Source: Arachidicoccus soli
GTDB taxonomy: Bacteria > Bacteroidota > Bacteroidia > Chitinophagales > Chitinophagaceae
DNA length: 64,000 nt
Assembly (NCBI RefSeq): GCF_003600625.1
Contig: NZ_CP032489.1
Location: 3,286,001-3,350,000 of the forward strand
Direction of reading: 5' to 3'
Part shown: positions 25,247-35,098 of the stretch, piece after piece
Layout: each line of letters starts with the position of its first letter
Numbering within the stretch: position 1 is the stretch's first letter
The notes under the pieces: generated by a model
Told to the model about the DNA's origin: nothing
The model's input: only the letters and a program-made list of their open reading frames with translations
Databases searched by the model: none
Program-made: the position numbers and the translations under genes

Positions 25247-25888
25247 TTACTTGATTAAATCTTCTACCACAAAACAAAACACTTCTTGTGGACCATGCAT
25301 GCCCATTACTAAGGTATTTTCAATATTGGATGTACAACTTGGCCCCGTAGCCAAGGTAATTAAAGAGGGTAATTTTTCCTTAGTCTTCTGTATTTGATTG
25401 AGTCCTTCATAAATATCATAAACGATTTGACTAGTGTACGCCACGCAAATATGCAAAGGCGTATAAATACTTGTAGTTCGACCACTTGACTGTGCAGTAC
25501 TCATTAATATACTTCCGGTACGGGCTATCAAATTTTCACAGCCTGTAATCGCCACCGGGCTTTCTGCAAAATTGCCAAATTCTAATCCACGAAAATTTTG
25601 TTGCTGTAGTGTATTGATAATTGCTCTTTCGCGACAAAATATTTTCTTCCATTCTCTTTTCTGTTGCAATTCAGTTAATTTATCCGCCAAATCTGCTTCA
25701 TCTATACAATAAACAAATTGCCCTTGTACAGCAGAGAAATTTTGCGCAAACATAATAGTAAGTTCTTCTGTCGCAGATTGCATCACTTTTTCTCTTCTTA
25801 TGTGATTAACCTCCGGAAAAGGTTGCGGCAATGACTGTGAAAGCGCCTGTGTAATATTATGAAGTATCTTTTCCTTTGACGATTGCAT
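25247..25888 (-). CDS. LUD-domain protein (LutC/YkgG-like)
   Basis: LUD-domain protein of 213 residues. The family core is visible in ITGCENLIARTGSILMS, THICVAYTSQIV and ATGPSCTSNIENTLVMGMHGPQEV. In other bacteria LutC acts with LutA and LutB to oxidise L-lactate. Those partners are not adjacent here; instead the gene is fused in operon to lpxH, as often seen in Bacteroidota. Its reaction is therefore uncertain. A near-consensus -7 sequence lies just upstream. Confidence 0.85.
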   Translation of the reverse strand: MQSSKEKILHNITQALSQSLPQPFPEVNHIRREKVMQSATEELTIMFAQNFSAVQGQFVYCIDEADLADKLTELQQKREWKKIFCRERAIINTLQQQNFRGLEFGNFAESPVAITGCENLIARTGSILMSTAQSSGRTTSIYTPLHICVAYTSQIVYDIYEGLNQIQKTKEKLPSLITLATGPSCTSNIENTLVMGMHGPQEVFCFVVEDLIK

Positions 25889-25938
25889 CTTTCTATGATT
25901 CGATTGCGTAAAGATAGGATATTCACTATATAAAAATA

Positions 25939-25960
25939 AAGCCCGCTAATAAACGGGCTT
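25939..25960 (-). terminator. Terminator of the sigma-factor cluster
   Basis: AAGCCCG/CGGGCTT stem with an 8-nt loop, followed on the minus strand by TTATTTTTATA. It closes the transcript ending with the sigma factor gene at 25984. Confidence 0.85.
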
Positions 25961-25983
25961 TTCAATGCTTAGATAGATATTAA

Positions 25984-26673
25984 TTATTCCAAGAGTTTAT
26001 CTTTAAGGGCTTTTTCTCTCAATTCATAAATTTTATTCATTACACGATTGACCATAACATCACAGTAGATCAAATTAAATTCAAAAATCTCTTGAGGCGA
26101 ATACATTTTTTTTATTTCTTTTTGCAGCATAGTTTTTGCCCTATTCAACCGAACCTTTACATTGCTCTCAGAAATATTCAAAGCTTCTGAAGTCTCAGCC
26201 ACATTCAAACCATTCAATTCTCGCAGGGTAAACACAATACGATAATCTTCCGGTATTGAATGGATAGCATTTTCCAATACATGTCCAAGTTCTTTGTTCA
26301 TCGTAATTTTTTCATTGCCGTAGGAAGAAGGTTGAGACAATTGACCGGATTCTTCGTTTTGAATACCACTTGTGACCACTTCCTTTTTAATACTCATTTT
26401 ACGCTTTTTCTGATAACAAATATTAAGCATAATCCTGGTAAGCCAGGTCTTAAATGAAGATCGATTCTCAAATTTTTTCAAGCTACAATATGCATTCATA
26501 TAAGCATCTTGCATCAGGTCTTCAGTATCCTCGTGATTATAGTGATAGGTTCTGCCTATTTTATATAGAAAAGGGTCATATCTCCTAATCAAGATTTCAA
26601 ATAGTTTTATCTCTCCCTCATTTATCCTTTTGATAATATCATAATCAGCATATTGTTCAAATTGTGATTCCAA
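25984..26673 (-). CDS. ECF-type RNA polymerase sigma factor
   Basis: Sigma-70 family ECF factor of 229 residues. Region 2 lies at about 20-90 (FEILIRRYDPFLYKIG, DTEDLMQDAYMNAY, FKTWLTRIMLNICYQKKRK). Region 4 lies at about 130-188 (SIPEDYRIVFTLRELNGLNVAETSEALNI, then a typical HTH). A C-terminal tail of about 40 residues past region 4 is unusual and could be regulatory. No anti-sigma gene is adjacent. Upstream on the same strand are a cupredoxin and a DUF4142 gene, possibly in one transcript. Confidence 0.93.
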   Translation of the reverse strand: MESQFEQYADYDIIKRINEGEIKLFEILIRRYDPFLYKIGRTYHYNHEDTEDLMQDAYMNAYCSLKKFENRSSFKTWLTRIMLNICYQKKRKMSIKKEVVTSGIQNEESGQLSQPSSYGNEKITMNKELGHVLENAIHSIPEDYRIVFTLRELNGLNVAETSEALNISESNVKVRLNRAKTMLQKEIKKMYSPQEIFEFNLIYCDVMVNRVMNKIYELREKALKDKLLE

Positions 26674-26738
26674 CTTAATTAAGTTTTACATATTTACAAA
26701 CAACTCTTTTTACAGCCAATATTTCTAAGTTAGGCATT

Positions 26739-27119
26739 TTATTGCATAATTAATTGCCCCTGCATCGCAGGATGAATACTACAATAATAAGCTGCACTAT
26801 CTGTTACCACAAGTTTCCAAAAACTTTGAGGTTGAATTGTATCGGAATAAAATTTATTATGTTGATAAGATTCAACGGTGTGTGCGACCAAGTCCTTGTT
26901 TAACCACAACACCGTATCCCCAATATTTACATTCAATTGTTCCGGATTAAATTTCGTCATTTGAATTGTTACTGTATCTAAGACATGCACAGTATTATCT
27001 TTTGTTGCCGTTTCTGTTTTTGCATCTTCATCTCCATTTGGAGAAGATGAACAGCTAGACAAGACAAATGCAATAAATAATAAAAGGATGCTTATTCCAA
27101 ATACTATTGACCTTTTCAT
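26739..27119 (-). CDS. Cupredoxin-domain lipoprotein
   Basis: Blue-copper-like protein of 126 residues. A lipoprotein signal peptide ends in LSSC (lipobox Cys near 23). The plastocyanin/azurin-type fold follows. Type 1 copper ligands are visible: His in VAHTVE (about 86), and Cys, His and Met in YYCSIHPAM near the C-terminus. It probably carries electrons or handles copper at the cell envelope. Its start overlaps the DUF4142 stop by 4 nt (ATGA), so the two are translationally coupled. Confidence 0.9.
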   Translation of the reverse strand: MKRSIVFGISILLLFIAFVLSSCSSSPNGDEDAKTETATKDNTVHVLDTVTIQMTKFNPEQLNVNIGDTVLWLNKDLVAHTVESYQHNKFYSDTIQPQSFWKLVVTDSAAYYCSIHPAMQGQLIMQ

Positions 27120-27661
27120 TTTTCAAGATTTTTCTGAACCATTTCAGCATGCGCTAAATGTTCCTTAAAAAGAGGCAATGCAGATTGCAAGAGGCTTTTT
27201 AATTCGCCATTTGTCGTTTCAGGGATAAGTACGTTTTCGACTTCCTTGATAGCGGCTTTGTGATAAGCAACTTCATTATCAACATACGCTTTATCAAAGG
27301 CTTTGCCTCTTTTTGAATTAAGCATTGCTTTTGTTTTCAGGGAACCTGCTAGGAACGCTTTAGTTGTAGGATTGTCTTTAGGCGTAACTCCCAATTTTTG
27401 GGCTAATGCGACTGCTTGTTTTATCACTGCACCATGGTCTCTTGCCATTGTCTTTGCGAAATCAATTACTTGTTTATTATGCGATTTCTTTATCGCAATT
27501 TTTGCATATTGAATATCAATTTGATTGGCTGTTACAGCCACTGAAGCAATTTCCGGATCTGTAAGCTTCTGTGTATTTTGTGCTGTTGCCGGGAAAGAAA
27601 ATAAGCCCATTCCTAAGAATAAAGATACTGCGAATCTCGCTAGCGATTTAATCGTTTTCAT
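27116..27661 (-). CDS. DUF4142 domain protein, exported
   Basis: Periplasmic protein of 181 residues with a signal peptide (about 1-27, cleavage near ATAQ) and the all-helical ferritin-like DUF4142 fold. The typical segments are FAKTMARDHG, AYVDNEVAYHKAAI and FKEHLAHAEMV, rich in His. The function of the family is unknown, though a stress-related envelope role is often suggested. It is the first gene of a coupled pair with the cupredoxin. Confidence 0.9.
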   Translation of the reverse strand: MKTIKSLARFAVSLFLGMGLFSFPATAQNTQKLTDPEIASVAVTANQIDIQYAKIAIKKSHNKQVIDFAKTMARDHGAVIKQAVALAQKLGVTPKDNPTTKAFLAGSLKTKAMLNSKRGKAFDKAYVDNEVAYHKAAIKEVENVLIPETTNGELKSLLQSALPLFKEHLAHAEMVQKNLEK

Positions 27662-27779
27662 AACATTACATTTTGTTTGTTCTATTAACTTAGAGTAAAG
27701 AGCTACTTAAAAGGTTACAAAATAATGTCAGGAAATTTATTTTAGATAAATCGTAACATGATTAGGATATATATTATTT

Positions 27780-29975
27780 TCATTCCGTTCTCACTTCAAA
27801 ACGCTGCAATTGCATCTCTACAATATTTTCAGATATATTTATAGCACGAACAAAATGAATGTCTTTCTGCGAAATAAATAATTTCCCTTCAGACTTCAAC
27901 AGATTCGGATGAATGACATCCCAAGCTTTTCCATCAATAGAAGATTGAAAAATTATTTTACCAACTATATTATTTAAAGAAAATTGATAATTCAGCTCTT
28001 TAATTGCTCTTTTTTTACCGACAGCCAATCCAATATATTGTTTAGGCTGCAATGCTATAATTTCCAATTTTGGCCTAATAGCGACCTTATTCTCTTCCAC
28101 ATTTACGGGTTGCTCTTTTAACAGGCTCATATTGGTTAATAAAGTATTTGTTGCACTATCAAAGACCTTACGCGTTGCATATTCTCCCGACAATTCATCT
28201 CCTATTAAGGCATATAAATTATTTATAAACGGCATCAAAATCAAGGATCCGGTTTTTACACCTTTCTGATAAGGGTTTTGGTTATTGTTTTTATCTACAC
28301 TATCCATTTTAGCAAAGATTTTCTCCAACTTTAGATAACTTTCCCAAGCATCTTTATGTGCGCCTTTACCATAATAACCTACCATTTGTAAAGCTTCTGT
28401 GCCTGCTAATCCGAGCAGATGAAACTGTGTTAACCAGGGGTCTATTTCTTTTATTAAGGCCTTATTCTTTGCTTTCGATCTAATTTCTACCGGAGCTTTA
28501 GAAATTTCACTAAAATAACTTTTCAAAATTTCCGTACTATCTGAATGGTAATCTTTCTTAGACAGATCACTTAAATATTTATCAATTGCAGGTTTTATTT
28601 GAACCGACTCTGCTCTTCTATAATTATGTCCATTTTTCCCGGGATCGGCATTATTGGCACAGAACAATTCAAAGGCTTTTGTAGCATTTGGCATCAAAAA
28701 GGCGCAAGCCTGTTGCCAACTTCTCTCAGGATTATAATCATGCATATTCCAACTATATTGAGCAACTCCAAAAATCGCTACTTTAGAGGCTTCAGCCCTT
28801 TCCATTGGATTGCTCACAAAACCGGACATCCATGCACTAGCAGTCGTATCAATACCATAAGCCGGTCCCATTAATAAATGATTACGCACATAATCACTAA
28901 CGGGAAAATTCCACCACACCAAAGCGGGGCGTTTAATTCTTTGATTCACCCACTGTAAACCTTCCGCAGTGATATCACTCACAACTGTATTTCCCGTCCA
29001 CATAATATGAATTGCCGGATTTAATCGCTCTCCCAAAATATCTAAATAAGTTCCCGGTTTTTGATTGGACCATGCTTTATTGTATTCAGTAGGACACATT
29101 ATCAAAGGCAATACATCAGGTTTTTTGTCTACAAAATTTTCTTGCAAAAAATTCAATAAGTCAGCTTGTTTTTCTGCTTTAGTGCCAATTCCGGAAATAT
29201 CATCAAAAAACACCGCAAATGCACGTACCCCCAATTGATACATTGATTCAAATTTATTTAATACAGCCATGCTGTCGGCTTTATTCCACTGAATATCTTT
29301 TCCAGGATGAATAGCCCAAACAAAGTGCACTTTGTTTTCATTCGCCACTTTTACTAAAGTTTCTATTTGCCTTGCTTTGTCAGCCGGGTATGGATCCCGC
29401 CAATGGGGTGTGCTATGATATGGATCATCTTTAGGGCCGTAGATATAGGTGTTGAGCTTTATTTTCCCATAAAAATTTAACTGTGAAATTCTATCCTTAA
29501 AGCTCCATGGCGTTCCATAAAATCCTTCTACGGTACCACGCAATTGTACATTTGGGAAGTCTATAATAGTACAAACCGGAATACTTATATTATTATTCCT
29601 TCTTATTATTTGTGATAATGTCTGCAATGCATAGAAGAATCCGGCATTATCATACGCTGCAATGGAAATTTTTTTGTTAGAAACAATTAGTTTGTATGCA
29701 CCCGATTGCAGCAGTTTTTTTTCTCCTGTAACAATTTTTTTTACATCAATTGCGACCCCCCTATTTTTTAGTGGGAGCAGCTTCTTTAAAAAAAGCTTAT
29801 TGTCAGCATCGATCCAAGTTGTTTCACCCTTTAGTGTAAAAGATTTATGCGCAAAACTTGCTATACTGTTCGTCGTTTCAACATGTTGCGCAGCAGGGTA
29901 AATGGATAATTGTGCGCATACTCCGAAGCCAATAAACGCGAGAAAAAAAGTAAAAAGGGGCTTGTAAAATTTCAT
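27780..29975 (-). CDS. GH84 beta-N-acetylglucosaminidase
   Basis: Secreted glycoside hydrolase of 731 residues with a signal peptide (about 1-21, ending VCAQ). A GH20b-like N-terminal domain (about 25-135) precedes the GH84 catalytic barrel. The barrel starts with LRGTVEGFYGTPWSF (about 145-159), and the catalytic Asp pair is Asp258-Asp259 in FFDDIS. A helical region and a C-terminal carbohydrate-binding-like domain follow. The family removes N-acetylglucosamine from glycoproteins or hyaluronan-type glycans by substrate-assisted catalysis. A consensus -7 box is at 30006-30013. No SusC/D pair is adjacent. Confidence 0.93.
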   Translation of the reverse strand: MKFYKPLFTFFLAFIGFGVCAQLSIYPAAQHVETTNSIASFAHKSFTLKGETTWIDADNKLFLKKLLPLKNRGVAIDVKKIVTGEKKLLQSGAYKLIVSNKKISIAAYDNAGFFYALQTLSQIIRRNNNISIPVCTIIDFPNVQLRGTVEGFYGTPWSFKDRISQLNFYGKIKLNTYIYGPKDDPYHSTPHWRDPYPADKARQIETLVKVANENKVHFVWAIHPGKDIQWNKADSMAVLNKFESMYQLGVRAFAVFFDDISGIGTKAEKQADLLNFLQENFVDKKPDVLPLIMCPTEYNKAWSNQKPGTYLDILGERLNPAIHIMWTGNTVVSDITAEGLQWVNQRIKRPALVWWNFPVSDYVRNHLLMGPAYGIDTTASAWMSGFVSNPMERAEASKVAIFGVAQYSWNMHDYNPERSWQQACAFLMPNATKAFELFCANNADPGKNGHNYRRAESVQIKPAIDKYLSDLSKKDYHSDSTEILKSYFSEISKAPVEIRSKAKNKALIKEIDPWLTQFHLLGLAGTEALQMVGYYGKGAHKDAWESYLKLEKIFAKMDSVDKNNNQNPYQKGVKTGSLILMPFINNLYALIGDELSGEYATRKVFDSATNTLLTNMSLLKEQPVNVEENKVAIRPKLEIIALQPKQYIGLAVGKKRAIKELNYQFSLNNIVGKIIFQSSIDGKAWDVIHPNLLKSEGKLFISQKDIHFVRAINISENIVEMQLQRFEVRTE

Positions 29976-30005
29976 TCTTATTTTTTAAAATAATTACTAT
30001 TATGA

Positions 30006-30013
30006 CAAACATA
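30006..30013 (-). promoter_or_regulatory. -7 box of the GH84 gene
   Basis: TATGTTTG on the minus strand, 30 nt before the ATG at 29975. Confidence 0.5.
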
Positions 30014-30094
30014 ATAATTTTTAACGAAAATAAAATGGAGTCTAGTCCATTTATAAATATCGTTTGCATTTATCTTAAATATTTGAGAAGAAAT

Positions 30095-33000
30095 CTATTC
30101 CATTACCGGTCTCAACCATTTTTCTGCATAGGCCTCATCCCATTGTTTACGTGCCTTGTAATCGTCATATTGATCTTGTAAAATTCTACCAATACCAAAA
30201 TATTGGCTTTTTGGGTGAGAAAAGTACCAGCCACAAACACTTGAAGCTGGATACATTGCTAAGGCTTCGGTTAATTCGATACCGATTGATTCGGTAACTT
30301 TTAATAAATCAAATAATTTAAACTTCTCGGTATGCTCAGGGCAAGCCGGATAACCGGGGGCCGGACGAATTCCCATATATTTTTCGTGTATCAAGTCCTC
30401 ATTAGTAAGCATCTCATTTTTTACATAACCCCAATATTCCATACGCGTTTTCTTATGCAGCATTTCTGCAAAAGACTCTACCAGCCGATCGCTCATCGCT
30501 TGCAACATTATTTTATTATAATCATCATGGTCAGCAATGAAGCGTTGAAGATGCGGTTCAATACCTTTGATGGTTACAGCAAAAGCGCCCATAAAATCTT
30601 TTCCATATTCTATAGGCTGTATAAAATCAGATAAAGAGATATTGGGCTGTCCAACTGCTTTTTTTACTTGTTGGCGCAAAAATTCTAAGGTTTCTTTTTT
30701 GCCGTTCATCTCCACCTCTACTGTATCGGGCCCAGTTTTGCTTGCATTCATAAATGCCACCATACCATTCGCGGTTAACCATTTCTCTTTAATAATGATA
30801 TCCAGCATTTCATTGGCATCATTATACAATTTAGTCGCTTCAACGCCTACAACTTTGTCCGTTAATATTTCAGGAAAATTGCCATGCAATTCCCAACTGA
30901 TAAAGAAAGGTTTCCAATCGATATATTCACGTATTTCACTCAAATTGTAATCTGTAAAAATTTTTGTGCCTATAAAAGTGGGTTCTACAGGCTGGTAATC
31001 CTTCCAATCCACTTTCACCGCATTTGCTTGCGCATCAGCGTAAGGAATATATTGTTTGACAGGTTTTTTATTTTCGAAATTCGTTTTGAGTTTTTGATAC
31101 TCTTCTTTTATGCCCGCTAAAAAAGCAGGTTTTTGTTCCGGATTCAATAAATTACTTACTACCGTTACACTTCTTGAAGCATCTAACACGTGGACAACAC
31201 CATGATCATAATTTGGTGCAATTTTTACGGCGGTATGAATTCGTGAAGTAGTTGCTCCACCAATTAACAAAGGTAAGTTCATATTACGGCGTTTCATTTC
31301 TTTTGCAACACCCACCATTTCATCCAGAGAAGGTGTGATAAGACCACTTACGCCAATCATCGAAACATTTTCCTTTATTGCAGTATCGAGCAACTTATCG
31401 GTAGGGACCATCACGCCTAAATCAATTACTTCATAGCCATTACAACCCAATACGACACCGACAATATTTTTCCCTATATCATGCACATCGCCTTTTACCG
31501 TGGCCATTAAAATCTTTGCAGCACCTTCATTCTTCTTACCGGGCGTTTCTAATTCAGCCTTTATTTTAGCTGCTAGTTCTTTTATTTGTTGTAATTTATT
31601 TTGGATAACTCTTTTTGTCGATTCACTATGTTGAATTACATCTTCTGCTTTAATTTTCAATACAACAAAGCCACTTTCATTAATTATTAATGCCTTGTTC
31701 TCTTCAAGATCTTCATCAGCAACCAATAAACAAAGCCTACCATTCTCTGACGCAAAATCAGCACTTTGTCCATTTACTAGAACATCTTTCTGAAAAGCAT
31801 ATGCCTGAAATTTATTATCATTCAATATCTCAGCTAAAGCATCTTTTACTTCATTACTTTCAGAAGCGGACATTGGAATAATCTCGGTCTGATCTTTTAC
31901 GACAACCTGATTAATTATTTTCTCTTCTTCGATAAAAGGAAAAAGATAAGCTACACTTTTCTTCATTACACGCGCACTCTTTACCACTTGCGGTAAGAAC
32001 ATTTTACCGGACCCAAATAAATCACCCACAACATCCATGCCCGCCATTAGTGGTCCTTCTATCACTTCTAAGGGTCTTGCAAACTGACGGCGTGCTTCTT
32101 CGGTATCTTCGTCAATATAGTCAGTAATACCATTGACCAGGGCGTGTTTCAGTCTTTCATTCACATCTGTTTTACGCCAGGTATCATCCTTTTTAATTTC
32201 TTTTCCTTTCGACTTAACAGTTTCTGCAAAAGCGATTAATTTTTCCGTTGCACTATTATCATCGTTATTTTTATTGAGGATTACATCTTCACACAAATCG
32301 CGCAACTTAGGGTCAATTTGATCGTAAACCACTAACTGACCTGCATTTACGATACCCATGTCCATGCCTGCATGTGTTGCATAATATAAAAATACACTAT
32401 GCATCGCTTCACGAACAGTCTCATTTCCTCTAAAAGAAAAAGACAAATTACTGACGCCTCCACTAATTTTCACCAAAGGGAAACGTTGCTTAATTATTCT
32501 ACAAGCCTCTATAAAATCTACACCATAATTATTATGTTCTTCCAACCCAGTAGCGATAGCAAAAATGTTTAAATCAAAAATGATATCTTGCGGTGGGTAC
32601 CCTACTTGTTCGGTTAATATTTTATAGGCGTCTGTACAAATATTTACTTTTCTTTCTAATGTATCTGCCTGACCAATTTCATCAAAAGCCATTACCACAA
32701 TTGCGGCGCCAAAACTTCTACAAATATGGGCTTGTTCTACGAACTTCTCTACTCCTTCTTTCATCGAAATAGAATTCACGATACACTTCCCTTGTACACA
32801 TTTCAAGCCTGCTTCTATAATGTTGAACTTAGAAGAATCAATCATTATTGGAATCTTCGCAATCTCTGGCTCCGCTTGAACCAGGTTCAGAAAATTAGTC
32901 ATCGCCTTTTCTCCATCCAGCATGGCATCATCCATATTGATGTCAATAACCTGCGCACCATTTTCTACCTGCTGGCGCGCAACACTTAGGGCCTCCTCAA

Positions 33001-33136
33001 ATAGCCCTTCACGAATAAGACGTGCAAATTTCTTAGAACCAGTTACATTGGTTCTTTCCCCGATGTTTACAAAATTCGATTCAGGTCGCACCACCAATGG
33101 TTCCAAACCTGAGAGATATAAGTAAGGTTTTATCAT
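30095..33136 (-). CDS. metH: Methionine synthase, C-terminal polypeptide
   Basis: Carries the pterin-binding, B12-binding and reactivation domains of cobalamin-dependent methionine synthase in 1013 residues. The pterin-binding barrel is at about 1-300 ([14 protein letters not shown]). The B12 cap is at about 330-430. The cobalamin domain has DVHDIGKN near residue 550, with its cobalt-ligating His. The AdoMet-dependent activation domain is at about 700-1013 ([12 protein letters not shown] and [20 protein letters not shown]). The homocysteine-binding domain is a separate gene just upstream (33218-34234), so the enzyme should work as two chains. Confidence 0.95.
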   Translation of the reverse strand: MIKPYLYLSGLEPLVVRPESNFVNIGERTNVTGSKKFARLIREGLFEEALSVARQQVENGAQVIDINMDDAMLDGEKAMTNFLNLVQAEPEIAKIPIMIDSSKFNIIEAGLKCVQGKCIVNSISMKEGVEKFVEQAHICRSFGAAIVVMAFDEIGQADTLERKVNICTDAYKILTEQVGYPPQDIIFDLNIFAIATGLEEHNNYGVDFIEACRIIKQRFPLVKISGGVSNLSFSFRGNETVREAMHSVFLYYATHAGMDMGIVNAGQLVVYDQIDPKLRDLCEDVILNKNNDDNSATEKLIAFAETVKSKGKEIKKDDTWRKTDVNERLKHALVNGITDYIDEDTEEARRQFARPLEVIEGPLMAGMDVVGDLFGSGKMFLPQVVKSARVMKKSVAYLFPFIEEEKIINQVVVKDQTEIIPMSASESNEVKDALAEILNDNKFQAYAFQKDVLVNGQSADFASENGRLCLLVADEDLEENKALIINESGFVVLKIKAEDVIQHSESTKRVIQNKLQQIKELAAKIKAELETPGKKNEGAAKILMATVKGDVHDIGKNIVGVVLGCNGYEVIDLGVMVPTDKLLDTAIKENVSMIGVSGLITPSLDEMVGVAKEMKRRNMNLPLLIGGATTSRIHTAVKIAPNYDHGVVHVLDASRSVTVVSNLLNPEQKPAFLAGIKEEYQKLKTNFENKKPVKQYIPYADAQANAVKVDWKDYQPVEPTFIGTKIFTDYNLSEIREYIDWKPFFISWELHGNFPEILTDKVVGVEATKLYNDANEMLDIIIKEKWLTANGMVAFMNASKTGPDTVEVEMNGKKETLEFLRQQVKKAVGQPNISLSDFIQPIEYGKDFMGAFAVTIKGIEPHLQRFIADHDDYNKIMLQAMSDRLVESFAEMLHKKTRMEYWGYVKNEMLTNEDLIHEKYMGIRPAPGYPACPEHTEKFKLFDLLKVTESIGIELTEALAMYPASSVCGWYFSHPKSQYFGIGRILQDQYDDYKARKQWDEAYAEKWLRPVME

Positions 33137-33217
33137 TTTATATTTTGTGCATTTTAAAGCATGAAGACATACAGCCTCATTACTTTGTGTTCTCCTTGTA
33201 TAATTTAATCACCTAGG

Positions 33218-34234
33218 CTAAATACTTTCCAATTCCGGTAATGCTCTCGGTTTTAATTTCTTCACCGCATCAGCAATATGCTTAATATGATCCGGTGTTG
33301 TACCGCAACAGCCTCCCACTATATTTACATAACCACTTTTTGCCCAATCTTCCAGAAAATGTGCTGTTTCATGTGGTTGTTCATCATACTCACCCATCGC
33401 ATTGGGCAACCCTGCATTGGGATAGGCAGAAGTATAACAACTCGCAATATCACTCAATTCTACAACATGCGGGCGCATTTCCGCTGCGCCTAATGCACAA
33501 TTTAATCCTACACTCAAGGGTTCTGCATGACTTACAGAAACATAAAATGCTTCTAAAGTTTGTCCGCTTAAAGTTCTGCCACTTGCATCCGTAATCGTTC
33601 CGGAAATCATAATAGGTAATTCTGGTTTACCCATTTCTCTAAAGTATTTTTTAATAGCATAAATAGCGGCTTTGCTATTGAGGGTATCAAAAATCGTTTC
33701 TACCAATAAAATATCTACGCCACCATCTACCAAGCCTCTAATTTGTTCCGTATAAGCAGCTGCAACTTCATCAAAAGTTACGGCCCTGAAACCAGGATTG
33801 TTTACATCCGGAGAAAGTGACAGCGTCTTGTTTAGGGGACCAATAGCGCCTGCGACAAAAGCGGCTCCTTTCTCTTTACCAGCCGTAGTTTGCAAAAATT
33901 TATCAACTGCATTTCTGGCACATTTTGCTGCAGCTACATTGAGTTCATAAGCAAGTGATTGCATATCGTAATCGGCTTGCGCAATGATGGTACTACTGAA
34001 AGTATTGGTTTCCAAAATGTCAGCTCCAGCTTCCAGATATTGACTATGAATTGCTTCTATAATTTGGGGCTGGGTGAGGCTTAACAAATCATTATTGCCC
34101 TTTACATCACAATGCCAGTCTTTAAATCGATCGCCACGAAAATCTTCTTCTTCCAATTTATATTGCTGAATCATCGTGCCCATAGCACCATCAATTACCA
34201 AAACACGCTCTTGCAATAATTCTCTTATATTCAT
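33218..34234 (-). CDS. metH: Methionine synthase, homocysteine-binding polypeptide
   Basis: Homocysteine S-methyltransferase domain (N-terminal MetH module) in 338 residues. It opens [19 protein letters not shown]. Zinc ligands are the Cys in LNCALGA and the Cys pair in GGCCGTTP. I chose the ATG at 34234; the open frame runs 14 codons further but those residues do not fit the family. The C-terminal polypeptide gene starts 81 bp downstream on the same strand. Both frames are intact and end cleanly, so the split looks functional, not a recent frameshift. A -7 box at 34398-34405 predicts a leader of about 155 nt. Confidence 0.93.
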   Translation of the reverse strand: MNIRELLQERVLVIDGAMGTMIQQYKLEEEDFRGDRFKDWHCDVKGNNDLLSLTQPQIIEAIHSQYLEAGADILETNTFSSTIIAQADYDMQSLAYELNVAAAKCARNAVDKFLQTTAGKEKGAAFVAGAIGPLNKTLSLSPDVNNPGFRAVTFDEVAAAYTEQIRGLVDGGVDILLVETIFDTLNSKAAIYAIKKYFREMGKPELPIMISGTITDASGRTLSGQTLEAFYVSVSHAEPLSVGLNCALGAAEMRPHVVELSDIASCYTSAYPNAGLPNAMGEYDEQPHETAHFLEDWAKSGYVNIVGGCCGTTPDHIKHIADAVKKLKPRALPELESI

Positions 34235-34301
34235 ATTTATATAATAAAATTTATTAATGAATAATGGGTAATTCATTTACTCATCATTACAATTAAAGAC
34301 C

Positions 34302-34352
34302 AATAAAACGTTTGGGAAATTATTTTTAGGTATGCATTCTGAAACGTTTATT
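34302..34352 (-). promoter_or_regulatory. Stem-loop in the long metH leader
   Basis: AATAAAACGTTT (34302-34313) and AAACGTTTATT (34342-34352) are complementary apart from one extra base. They would fold a hairpin of about 50 nt in the predicted 155-nt leader. It does not match the cobalamin, SAM-I or SAM-II riboswitch cores I know, so a regulatory role is only possible. Confidence 0.35.
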
Positions 34353-34397
34353 AGTTCTTTTAAAGGCTGAACAATAAACAAATCTGCCTCTGGGATG

Positions 34398-34405
34398 CAA
34401 ATTTA
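34398..34405 (-). promoter_or_regulatory. -7 box of the metH operon
   Basis: TAAATTTG on the minus strand matches TAnnTTTG. It would give a leader of about 155 nt, long for this genome. Confidence 0.45.
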
Positions 34406-34482
34406 CAACTATTTATGATAAGTGAGAAGAGAAAAAAGAAAGAGGAACGCCAAGCAAATTTCCAAAAAGGAATAGGGTATTC

Positions 34483-35097
34483 CTATCGCACATAACTTTC
34501 TACAGGCAATCGGTTGGCAAGACTGCGACCAAGTGTGAGTTCATCGGCAAATTCCAGCTCGCCACCAAAAGAAATGCCGCGCGCAATAGTGGTAATTTTA
34601 CAGGTACTATTTTGTAATTTTTTCTGAATATAATAAATGGTAGTATCGCCTTGAATATTGGGGTTGAGCGCAAAAACCAACTCCTCAATTTCTTCTTTTT
34701 CTACACGATTTATTAATGCTTCAATGGTTAAATCATTGGGACCCACACCATCCAAAGGAGAAATAATGCCGCCTAAAACATGATAAGCACCACTAAACTG
34801 ATCCGTGCTTTCTATGGCAATCACATCACGAATATTTTCCACTACACAAATCAAATGTTTGTTGCGCATAGAATTACTACAAATAGCGCAAATATCGCTG
34901 TCGCTAATATTGAAACATCTTTTACAGAACTTTATACCAGAACGCATTTGTGCAATAGTTTCACTAAAATGATTTACGTCTACCTCTTCCTGTTTCAGTA
35001 AATGCAACACCAAGCGCAAAGCCGTCTTTTTACCGATACCCGGAAGTTTGGCAAATTCACTAACAGCATTTTCAAGAAGTGAAGAAGGTAATTGCAT
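34483..35097 (-). CDS. recR: Recombination protein RecR
   Basis: RecR, 204 residues, acts with RecO (and RecF) to load RecA on gapped DNA. An N-terminal helix-hairpin-helix (LPGIGKKTALRLVLHLL, about 17-33) is followed by a C4 zinc finger (CKRCFNISDSDICAIC). The Toprim domain is at about 80-175 (ICVVENIRDVIAIE, YHVLGGIISPLDGVGPNDL), and a C-terminal tail follows (LTLGRSLANRL). Only 1 bp separates it from the stop of the Ig-like lipoprotein gene, so the two are co-transcribed. Confidence 0.97.
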   Translation of the reverse strand: MQLPSSLLENAVSEFAKLPGIGKKTALRLVLHLLKQEEVDVNHFSETIAQMRSGIKFCKRCFNISDSDICAICSNSMRNKHLICVVENIRDVIAIESTDQFSGAYHVLGGIISPLDGVGPNDLTIEALINRVEKEEIEELVFALNPNIQGDTTIYYIQKKLQNSTCKITTIARGISFGGELEFADELTLGRSLANRLPVESYVR

Positions 35098-35098
35098 T

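Noticed and set aside
34235-34405. Cobalamin or SAM riboswitch before metH
   Set aside because: No B12-box-like or SAM-I/SAM-II core sequence could be found on the minus strand.
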